Shown here piece after piece: positions 16,523-22,714 of a DNA stretch of 64,000 nucleotides; within the stretch, counting starts at the first letter, position 1, and the number at the start of each line of letters is the position of its first letter. The notes under the pieces were generated by a model. The model made no database searches, was not told the origin of the DNA, and saw nothing but the letters and a program-made list of their open reading frames with translations. The position numbers and the translations under genes were made by a program. The stretch is from Candidatus Krumholzibacteriia bacterium. GTDB lineage: Bacteria > Krumholzibacteriota > Krumholzibacteriia > WVZY01 > JAKEHA01. The stretch lies in contig JAOUHG010000001.1 in NCBI GenBank assembly GCA_029865265.1, forward strand, positions 242,184 through 306,183, written 5' to 3'.

Positions 16523-16780
16523 AGCAGAACCTCCATGTGGCTCGGGTCAATGACGGGAGGAAGTTACTGTTGTGCTGAATATAATGGACGTGTTTGCGAC
16601 GGCCTCACGCACGAACAGCCGCACGAACGCGCGTCACGCCACCAAAAGCGATGCAGTTGTTATTGCATCGCGTCAGCGCGCGCGAGAGTGAGTGTGGCGG
16701 CGCGTTTGTCGCGCGACACGGCGCGCGCAATTGTTGCTTTCAAAACTCGTCAACAGAAATATGCGCAACTCTGAAAGTTC
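16523..16780. other. Gene-free, AT-richer intergenic stretch
   Basis: This gap between two leftward genes holds the ribosome binding site of the HNH pseudogene, a TATATT that could be its -10, and the inverted repeat at 16648-16671. I find no convincing gene. A 90-codon rightward frame (16502-16774) has no ribosome binding site or domain character. Confidence 0.5.
16648..16671. repeat. 8-bp perfect inverted repeat
   Basis: GCGATGCA and TGCATCGC flank the 8-base spacer GTTGTTAT. With no T run it is not a typical terminator; it may be a protein-binding site. Confidence 0.4.
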
Positions 16781-18193
16781 CTACTTCAGCAAAACCATTT
16801 TTCGTGTCTGCCGGAAGTCGCCTGCCACCAGCTCGTAGAAGTACACCCCGCTCGACACCGGGGCGCCCGCGTCGTTGCGGCCATTCCACACGCGGGTGTG
16901 CGCGCCCGCGGGCATCACACCGTCCACCAGCGTTGCCACCACACGGCCGGACACGTCGTACACACGCAGCGTCACGTTCCCCGCGCGCGCCAGCGTGAAG
17001 GGAACCGTGGTGGACGGGTTGAACGGGTTGGGGTAGTTCGCACCCAGCGCGGTGAGCGCGGGCGAGTCACCCACCGCAACCGGAAGCCCGTGGCTCACCA
17101 GGATGTCGAAGGGCGGCAGGCCCACGTTGATCAACCCGCCCTGCGCGACACCCGTGGCGAGGTCGTAGCAGCGGATTCCCGGCGCGGTGACCTTGCGGTC
17201 GGTCAGCAGCAGCACGCCGAGCAGGTCGTCCGGTTCGCAGTCGTTGAGGTCGTAGCCGCCCGGCGCGTACAGCGTGTTGCCAGTCTTGGTGCCCGTGGCA
17301 GGGTTGAACGCAATCAGCACGGTGGTGAAGGACGGCGTGGCGACGATGGCGTAGCCGCGCGTGGCGTTGATGATCTCCACGTCCAGGATATCGCCGCCCG
17401 CCGCCGCCTCGGTAAGAATGACCGACTGCGAGGTCACATCCGCCATGTCCACGCCGATTACCGCACCGTCCAGCACGCCGAAGAACCCCACGCACGAAAA
17501 GTACGCCTGGCTGGTGGCGCCCACGGTGCGGGTATTCACCTCGGAGTAGTTGTTGGGGTGCAGCAGCGTCACCGGCTGCACGCCGTTCATGCCGGGGTTC
17601 ATGTCCACCACCGTGTCGGTGCCGGTGTCGATCACCGCCATGTAGCTGGTTCCCACCGGGGTGTAGAAGTTGGTGCGGTCCAGGCGCTGCAAGAGCACGC
17701 ACAGATAGCTGCCAGCCAGAAACATCTGGTCCATCTCCGGCAGCCCGTCGGCGTCGGCGAACGTGGCCAGGTTGATGGTGCCCAGTGTCGCACCCGTCTG
17801 CGGGTTCATGATGAGCACGCTGGTCATGTCGTAGCGCGAGACGTACGCCTTGGTCGTCGAAACGAACACGATGTCGTGCGGGTTGCTGCCGTTGCCGGTG
17901 GAGTACTGGTGCAGCGTGTTGAAGGCGTTGCATGGGTCCAGGACCTGGATGTTGTCGCCGCCGGAGCGGTTGACCGCGTAGATCAATCCATCGACGCCGC
18001 TGGCGCGCAGCACCGCATCGGAATGAATCGGCTCCACGTCCAGCGTGGCCGCCTTGGTGTTCACGTTGAGCGACGATGTCGAGCCGGTGGAGAAGTCGCT
18101 GGTCGAGACGAGCAGGTAGTCGCAGGCCCGCGCGGCGCCACCGTGCAGGGCGAGCGGTGCGAAAACGAGTGCGACGAGGACATATTTCAGCAT
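16781..18193 (-). CDS. Sorted beta-propeller protein, probable BtuG-like cobalamin binder
   Basis: 470 aa. Signal peptide (1-23, ending GGAARA), then YncE-like propeller repeats across about 25-370 (SRYDMTSVLIMNPQTGATLG, YMAVIDTGTDTVVDM, LIAFNPATGTKTGN, IRCYDLATGVAQGG). Residues 380-470 are a FlgD-type sorting domain: NYPNPFNPSTTVPF, VYDVSGRVVATL, GVYFYEL and terminal TRKMVLLK. It begins 13 bases after the TonB receptor gene, with GGGAG before its ATG, so it is in the same riboswitch-controlled transcript. Bacteroides BtuG is a surface beta-propeller that binds B12 and passes it to BtuB; the fold and context match, but anchoring here would be by the sorting domain instead of a lipid. Direct homology to BtuG is not shown. 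Confidence 0.7.
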   Translation of the reverse strand: MLKYVLVALVFAPLALHGGAARACDYLLVSTSDFSTGSTSSLNVNTKAATLDVEPIHSDAVLRASGVDGLIYAVNRSGGDNIQVLDPCNAFNTLHQYSTGNGSNPHDIVFVSTTKAYVSRYDMTSVLIMNPQTGATLGTINLATFADADGLPEMDQMFLAGSYLCVLLQRLDRTNFYTPVGTSYMAVIDTGTDTVVDMNPGMNGVQPVTLLHPNNYSEVNTRTVGATSQAYFSCVGFFGVLDGAVIGVDMADVTSQSVILTEAAAGGDILDVEIINATRGYAIVATPSFTTVLIAFNPATGTKTGNTLYAPGGYDLNDCEPDDLLGVLLLTDRKVTAPGIRCYDLATGVAQGGLINVGLPPFDILVSHGLPVAVGDSPALTALGANYPNPFNPSTTVPFTLARAGNVTLRVYDVSGRVVATLVDGVMPAGAHTRVWNGRNDAGAPVSSGVYFYELVAGDFRQTRKMVLLK

Positions 18194-18206
18194 GGTGATG
18201 GCTCCC

Positions 18207-20153
18207 TTATTCGAAGCGATAGCTCAGGGTGGAATAGAAACAGCGACCCGGCAGGGGATAGCCCGCCACGTCGACAATCTGATTGTTGGTGAGGTTGCGC
18301 CCCTCCAACGAGAGGACCAGCCCGCTCACCGGCGTGCGCAGCGAGGCGAGCGCACCGTGTATCGTGCGCGCCGGCGTCTCCAGCGTGTTGTAGCGGTTAA
18401 GCCAGTTGGACGCGATGTAGTGCAACTCGTAGGTCAGCCGCGCCGTGCCCAGGATGCCGGAAATGGACGCGGTCACCTCGTCGTTGGGGCGCGAGGGAAG
18501 CTCCTTGCCGTGGTAGGCGGGGATGTTGCCGGTGTCGCGCGTGTCCATGTGCGTGTATGAGCCCGACACCTCCACGCGTTCCGCAAGCATGGCCGCCGCA
18601 CTCAGCTCGAAGCCTTGAATGTGCGCCGCACCGATGTTCTCGGGCTTGCTGGTGTACTGCGAGTTGGGGAAGAACAGGATGAGGTTCTCCGCCGTGTTGT
18701 CGAAGACGCTCGCCTCGAAGAGCAGCGAGCGCAGCGCACCCAGGCGCCCGGCGCTGATCACCACCCCCGCGTCGAGGTTGTCGCCCTGCTCGGGTTCCAG
18801 CGTGGCGTTGCCGGTGACACTGCCGGTGGTGCCGAACAGCTCCAGAAAGGTGGGCACGCGATAGTAGCGTCCCGCGTTGCCCTTGATGGCGAACCATGGC
18901 AGCGCCTGCCAGCGCAGCCCCACGCTGGGCGCCTCGGCGTCGTAGGACACGCGGCCCTGGGGCGTGGGCGGCAGCCAGGGAAAGCGCGGCGGGTCGTAGA
19001 ACTCGTTCTCATAGCGCTCGGCACGGTACACGCCGGTGAGAACCAGCTTCTGTTGCAGCAGGTACACGTCCGCACCCAGCGAACCAATGGTGGACTGCCG
19101 CCAGCGGTCGGGTCCTTCGCTGGGTTGCGGAAGGTTGTTGACCGGATGGTACTGCTCCTTGGTGCCGTTGAACGTCGCCTCCAGCGCCACCGGCAGCCAC
19201 GGCGCGTACCAGCGGGCGCGCGCGCTGCCGCCGTATAGCGCCAGCGTGTTGTCGACGTCGGTCGCAATCAACGACAGGTCGCTGTCGCGGTCGGTGAACT
19301 GGTCGTTGGTCTGCTGGTAGAACCCGTCGGCCCACCAGTGCAGCTGTTTTCCCGCCACCGGTTCACCGGCCACGCGCAGTTGCCCGATGCGCCGGCGTCG
19401 CTCCGAACGCGCAGTCGTCGACTGGTACGCGCCCCGCCCCGGCACGCCGTTCTCGCGCGACGCGTCGTGGTAGGCCAGCGAGACCTCCGCCACCCGCGGC
19501 ACCTGCGCCGACACGCGCGCCATGCCGTTCCACGCGTCGAAGTCGTTGTTCACGCGCACGGCTTCTTCGTTGTCGTCGGCGTTGAAGGGGGTGTCGTTGT
19601 CGTCGTAGAACGTGTAGTCGCCGGTGGACTGCTCGTGCGCGGCGTGCGCAAAGAAACGCCACACGCCGCGCTTCAGCCACAGCGAACCGTTCTCGCGCTG
19701 CGTGTCGAAAGAACCGCCGGAGAGATTGGCCTCCAGGGCGGAGACGAACCCCGGGCGCGTGCCGTCCTCGCGCGTAATCAAGTGCACCGCGCCGCCGATG
19801 GCCGAGCCGCCCAGCTGCGGCGGCGAGAAGCCGCGGTACACCTCCACGCGTCCCACCCCGCCCAGCGGCAGGTCGCCGAAGTTGGTGATGCCGAGGTAGG
19901 GGTCGTCCATGGGCATGCCGTCCAGGAACGTACGCACCTGGATGGCCGACGAGCCGCGGATGGAAACGGTGGCGAAGCTGCCCAGCCCGCCGTACTGCGT
20001 CACGCGCACGCCCACCAGTTGCGAGAGCAGCGAAGAAAGATCCTCCACGCGCCCGCGGCGCGCGGTGAGATCCACCGTGGTCACGAACCCCGAGCGGTCG
20101 GTGAGCATGCGCGGGTCGGAGCGGTCGGCCTCTATGAGAATCGGCGCCACCAC
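18207..20153 (-). CDS. btuB: TonB-dependent cobalamin receptor, BtuB type
   Basis: 648 aa in the intact frame, given from a GTG at 20153. The plug domain is clear (LLSQLVGVRVTQYGG, VSIRGSSAIQVRTFLDGMPM, VEVYRGFSPPQLGGSAIGGAVHL) and a 22-strand barrel follows, ending SYRFE. The frame continues upstream with perfect signal-peptide coding but no start codon. An ATG at 20290 with an AGAGGA site lies in another frame. Removing one CG unit from the (CG)5 tract at 20254-20263 joins them and gives a normal exported receptor from 20290. A cobalamin riboswitch just upstream assigns the substrate as B12 or a related corrinoid. A slippery tract or an assembly error are both possible. Confidence 0.85.
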   Translation of the reverse strand: MVAPILIEADRSDPRMLTDRSGFVTTVDLTARRGRVEDLSSLLSQLVGVRVTQYGGLGSFATVSIRGSSAIQVRTFLDGMPMDDPYLGITNFGDLPLGGVGRVEVYRGFSPPQLGGSAIGGAVHLITREDGTRPGFVSALEANLSGGSFDTQRENGSLWLKRGVWRFFAHAAHEQSTGDYTFYDDNDTPFNADDNEEAVRVNNDFDAWNGMARVSAQVPRVAEVSLAYHDASRENGVPGRGAYQSTTARSERRRRIGQLRVAGEPVAGKQLHWWADGFYQQTNDQFTDRDSDLSLIATDVDNTLALYGGSARARWYAPWLPVALEATFNGTKEQYHPVNNLPQPSEGPDRWRQSTIGSLGADVYLLQQKLVLTGVYRAERYENEFYDPPRFPWLPPTPQGRVSYDAEAPSVGLRWQALPWFAIKGNAGRYYRVPTFLELFGTTGSVTGNATLEPEQGDNLDAGVVISAGRLGALRSLLFEASVFDNTAENLILFFPNSQYTSKPENIGAAHIQGFELSAAAMLAERVEVSGSYTHMDTRDTGNIPAYHGKELPSRPNDEVTASISGILGTARLTYELHYIASNWLNRYNTLETPARTIHGALASLRTPVSGLVLSLEGRNLTNNQIVDVAGYPLPGRCFYSTLSYRFE

Positions 20154-20253
20154 GTAGGTGGTGTCGGGAACGCCGCCGTCCGCGGCGGCGACAACAGGAA
20201 CGCCCCCCGCGGCAGCGAGAAGTATGAACGCAGCCAGACCGCGTATCAGCGGT

Positions 20254-20263
20254 CGCGCGCGCG
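20254..20263 (-). repeat. (CG)5 tract at the btuB signal-peptide frame break
   Basis: Five CG units lie 9 codons into the frame starting at ATG 20290. With five units that frame stops at a TGA about 5 codons later; with four it runs into the receptor through a typical signal peptide (IRGLAAFILLAAAGG). Confidence 0.8.
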
Positions 20264-20296
20264 AACGATGTGTGGGATTGATGGTGTCATCCCGTT

Positions 20297-20316
20297 CCTC
20301 TCAACCCTCGAAGAGG
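20297..20316 (-). promoter_or_regulatory. Hairpin that can hide the btuB ribosome binding site
   Basis: Read leftward, CCTCT pairs with AGAGG, and AGAGG is the ribosome binding site six bases before ATG 20290. It lies between the riboswitch and the start, consistent with translational control by B12. Confidence 0.5.
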
Positions 20317-20332
20317 AGTTCGGTGGTGACAA

Positions 20333-20506
20333 CCCCGGCAGGTATCCTGGCTGATGGCTCGGACGCCGTTCCGCCCCCTTCCCGGGTTCTCCCAGTGGTC
20401 TGGGCGGATGGCTCGCCAATCACAGTGGCGGGACCGCGAGGGATTTGCACCCTCTTCCCTTGAGCCGCGTCGAAAGCGAAGGCGCGGCGCACGGCGGTTG
20501 GTATGT
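20333..20506 (-). ncRNA. Cobalamin (AdoCbl) riboswitch
   Basis: On the minus strand the conserved blocks appear in order: AAGGGAA, GGTGCAAATCC, GGTCCCGCCACTGTGA, CACTGGGAGAACCCGGGAAGG, and the B12 box GAGCCATCAGCCAGGATACC (20337-20360) followed by TGCC. Spacing fits the class. It precedes btuB and its partner, and should lower their expression when cobalamin is plentiful. Confidence 0.93.
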
Positions 20507-20513
20507 TGGGCAG

Positions 20514-20542
20514 AGGATAGACGGGCGGGGAAGGCGCGTCAA
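20514..20542 (-). promoter_or_regulatory. Promoter of the btuB riboswitch transcript
   Basis: TTGACG (20542-20537), exactly 17 bases, then TATCCT (20519-20514), reading leftward. The predicted transcription start near 20507 lies just before the riboswitch. Confidence 0.7.
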
Positions 20543-20556
20543 GGGATGCTCTCTCC

Positions 20557-20585
20557 TTGTTTCGGCGCCCCCAGCGCGCTACCAT
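20557..20585 (+). promoter_or_regulatory. Promoter of the 20613 DinB gene
   Basis: TTGTTT (20557-20562), 17 bases, TACCAT (20580-20585). It is divergent from the btuB promoter, with 14 bases between the two -35 boxes. Confidence 0.6.
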
Positions 20586-20612
20586 TGAGGCGTCCCCCAT
20601 CCAGGAGGTGCC

Positions 20613-21143
20613 ATGCGCCCCGTCATCGCCTCGATAGAATCCGAGTACCGCCGCTACAAGCTCCTGGCGGAGGCCTCGTTCCACCAGCTGAGCGAGGAGC
20701 AGCTCGCCCAGCCCGGCAACGCGACCGTCAACTCCGTGGCCACCCTGGCCTGGCACGTCTCCGGCAACCTCAAGTCGCGCTTCACCGATTTTCTCGCCAG
20801 CGACGGCGAAAAGCCGTGGCGCAACCGCGAGGCCGAGTTTCTGCCGCGCAATGCGAGCCACGCCGAGTTGCTGGATGAATGGGAGGAAGGCTGGCAGGTG
20901 CTGTTTGCCACCCTGGCCGGCATGGACGACGGCGACCTCGCCCGTTCCGTGGTCATCCGCGACAGCCCGCTCCCGGTGACCGAGGCGCTGCACCGTTCGC
21001 TCGCGCACGTGGCCTACCACGTGGGGCAGATCGTGTTCATCGCGCGCGCGTTGCGCGGTCCGGAATGGGAGTTCCTGAGCATTCCTCCCGGCGAGACCGC
21101 CGACTACAACAAGAACCCGGCGCGCGAAAAGGGAACCGGCTGA
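20613..21143 (+). CDS. DinB-like protein of the DUF1572 type
   Basis: 176 aa; the ATG follows CCAGGAGG. Four-helix DinB superfamily pattern: EYRRYKLLAEASFHQLSEEQL, the metal-site segment LAWHVSGNLKSRF and the C-terminal HRSLAHVAYHVGQIVFIAR, giving the three His ligands. The DUF1572 group is typified by Bacillus YfiT/YuaE-like proteins of unknown reaction. It has its own promoter and no co-directional neighbour; the ArsR-type regulator gene converges on it with no gap. Confidence 0.82.
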   Translation: MRPVIASIESEYRRYKLLAEASFHQLSEEQLAQPGNATVNSVATLAWHVSGNLKSRFTDFLASDGEKPWRNREAEFLPRNASHAELLDEWEEGWQVLFATLAGMDDGDLARSVVIRDSPLPVTEALHRSLAHVAYHVGQIVFIARALRGPEWEFLSIPPGETADYNKNPAREKGTG

Positions 21144-21479
21144 TCAGGGTTTCTCGCCGGGATCGCCTTCCAGAGACTTCTTGAGCGACGTGAGCGTGCT
21201 CGCCCACAGGTCCTGGTAACCACTCACCCAGCGTTCGTAGATCATGCGGATCGGCACCGCGTTGAGGCTGTTGAGCGTGCGACGGCCCTCCTGGCGCGTC
21301 TGCACCAGCCCCGCGTCGCGCAGCACGCCCACGTGCTTCATCACACCGAAGCGCGACAACGCGGGGAACTGCGCCACGATTTCGGTGGTGGTGCACGGCC
21401 CCTTGCGCAGCAGGTCGAGGATCGCGCGGCGCGTCGGGTCCGACAGCGCCTTCCACACGGGGTCGAGGTCGTTGCTCAC
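21144..21479 (-). CDS. ArsR/SmtB-family transcriptional regulator
   Basis: 111 aa with one winged-helix domain: VWKALSDPTRRAILDLLRKGP, TTTEIVAQFPALSRFGVMKHVGVLRDAGLVQTRQEGRR. This is the ArsR subgroup (often called SdpR-like) found next to AHSA1 proteins. It contains only the single Cys in KGPCTTTEI and no metal-binding Cys pair, so metal sensing is unlikely. It lies downstream of an AHSA1-family gene in the same leftward operon, the common arrangement in which the regulator controls its own operon. The repeats at 21995-22041 are the obvious operator. Confidence 0.88.
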   Translation of the reverse strand: MSNDLDPVWKALSDPTRRAILDLLRKGPCTTTEIVAQFPALSRFGVMKHVGVLRDAGLVQTRQEGRRTLNSLNAVPIRMIYERWVSGYQDLWASTLTSLKKSLEGDPGEKP

Positions 21480-21518
21480 GACCCCGGCCCCGCGCAGCGG
21501 CGCACCGATAATTGCGAA

Positions 21519-21959
21519 CTACTTCTCGGCATCGCGCTTGATTCGGGTGAGCATGTCGCCCCAGCCTTCGCTGAGGCCCTCCTTCAACTCCGACGGGATC
21601 ATGCCGAACACGTCGTTCTTGAACACGAGCTTCGTCCCGCCGGCGATGGGGGAGAGGCGCACGATGATGTGCCCCGCCACCGGGCTCGACATGAACATCG
21701 GGCCGAAGATCTCCAGCAGGGTGGGCGGCTTGATGGCCTGCACGAAGCCCCACAGGTGCCCGCTGCCGGCGTCGAGGTCACGGAACCAGCGGCCCCCCGG
21801 CCAGCGTTCCAGCTTGAGGATCACCGGCGGGTTGCCTTCCTCGCCCTCCAGCCGGCACATGTGCTGGATGAGCCCCTCGAACACGTCGCCCGGGGCGGCC
21901 TTGATCTCGACGGTTTGCTCGATGTTGACGTGCAGATCGTTTGCTGCGGCCTGATTCAT
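21519..21959 (-). CDS. AHSA1/SRPBCC-family protein paired with the ArsR regulator
   Basis: 146 aa from the ATG at 21959, eight bases after GGAGG; a longer start at 21998 would bury that site. One SRPBCC domain: VNIEQTVEIKAAPGDVFEGLI, LKLERWPGGRWFRDL, LWGFVQAIKPPTLLEIFGPMF, GTKLVFKNDVFG and a final helix GWGDMLTRIKRDAEK. Such proteins fold around a hydrophobic cavity and are often partners of SdpR-like ArsR regulators; the ligand is unknown. It starts the operon and is followed after 39 bases by the regulator gene. Unlike the SRPBCC protein at 1509, it has no signal peptide. Confidence 0.85.
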   Translation of the reverse strand: MNQAAANDLHVNIEQTVEIKAAPGDVFEGLIQHMCRLEGEEGNPPVILKLERWPGGRWFRDLDAGSGHLWGFVQAIKPPTLLEIFGPMFMSSPVAGHIIVRLSPIAGGTKLVFKNDVFGMIPSELKEGLSEGWGDMLTRIKRDAEK

Positions 21960-21994
21960 GACGGTGACCTCCATGGTCGGTTGGTTGGTTGGTC

Positions 21995-22042
21995 TCACGA
22001 TAACGTGACTAAATGATAACGTGACTAATTGGTAACGTCAAG
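21995..22042 (-). promoter_or_regulatory. Promoter and tandem operators of the AHSA1-ArsR operon
   Basis: Reading leftward: TTGACG (22042-22037), 17 bases, TATCAT (22019-22014). Overlying it are direct repeats of GATAACGTGACTAA on the plus strand at 21999-22012 and 22015-22028, 16 bases apart, and a third partial copy GGTAACGTCAA at 22031-22041. TCACG-ATAA-CGTGA (21995-22008) is a perfect inverted repeat. The overlap of operator and promoter fits autorepression by the ArsR protein. Confidence 0.75.
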
Positions 22043-22090
22043 ACCCCAATTTCGGAGGGGCGATCGGAGGAGGTACCCGCCTGCGCGTGC

Positions 22091-22096
22091 TATAGT
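22091..22096 (+). promoter_or_regulatory. -10 element of a probably leaderless gene
   Basis: TATAGT ends six bases before the ATG at 22103, which would put the transcription start at or next to the start codon. No ribosome binding site lies between; no clear -35 is seen. Confidence 0.5.
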
Positions 22097-22102
22097 TACG
22101 CC

Positions 22103-22615
22103 ATGAAAACCACCCTGGCCACCATTGCCCTTGCCCTGTCCATCGCCGCCCCCATCCACGCGCAGCCCGCTTCGCCGGACCTCACCTCGGCCGAAGGGGT
22201 GGTGCGCGAGTTGTACCGGCTGGTATGCGTCGAGCCCGGCCAGACCACCGACTGGGACCAGGTGCGCGCGTTGTTCATTCCGCAGGCGGTGATCGTGCTG
22301 CGCGTTTCCAGGGATGCCAGCGACACGTTCACGCTCGAGGGCTGGATTGACGATTTCGTCGCGTTCAACGAGAAGGCGCGCGTGTCGGAGCGCGGCTTCA
22401 CGGAGAAGATCGTGCGCATGGACACCACCGTATTTCGGGATATCGCCAGTATCTACGTGCTTTACGAGGCCGCCATCACGGACTCGGAACGGCCCCCGAC
22501 GGTGGGCGTCGACATCGTCAACCTGATCCAGAAGGACGGCCGCTGGTGGATCGCGTCCATCGTGAACGACCTCCCGAACGCGGACAATCCCATCCCGCAA
22601 CAACTGGCCGAGTGA
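22103..22615 (+). CDS. Secreted NTF2/SnoaL-like protein
   Basis: 170 aa. A signal peptide (1-20, ending PIHAQ) precedes a single NTF2-like alpha-beta cone: the helix SAEGVVRELYRLV, FIPQAVIVLRV, a middle IDDFVAFNEKARV segment, and strands IASIYVLYEAAI, VGVDIVNLIQKDGRWWIASIVND. These domains serve as ligand-binding or small enzymes; the residues here do not point to a reaction. It probably has its own leaderless message. It is divergent from the AHSA1 operon, and the repeats at 21995-22041 lie about 50 bases upstream of its -10, so shared control is conceivable. Confidence 0.7.
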   Translation: MKTTLATIALALSIAAPIHAQPASPDLTSAEGVVRELYRLVCVEPGQTTDWDQVRALFIPQAVIVLRVSRDASDTFTLEGWIDDFVAFNEKARVSERGFTEKIVRMDTTVFRDIASIYVLYEAAITDSERPPTVGVDIVNLIQKDGRWWIASIVNDLPNADNPIPQQLAE

Positions 22616-22714
22616 GCGGGCGGGTGGCAGGAACCTTGATCGGGAGCACGGCGTAGTACATTATTATGAATGCAGGTTCGGCCCGCCGCCCGCAACCTGC
22701 ACGAGCGGGGCACC

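Noticed and set aside
16502..16774. Possible small rightward gene of 90 codons
   Set aside because: No ribosome binding site, no hydrophobic or domain signal, and it overlaps the start region of the HNH remnant.
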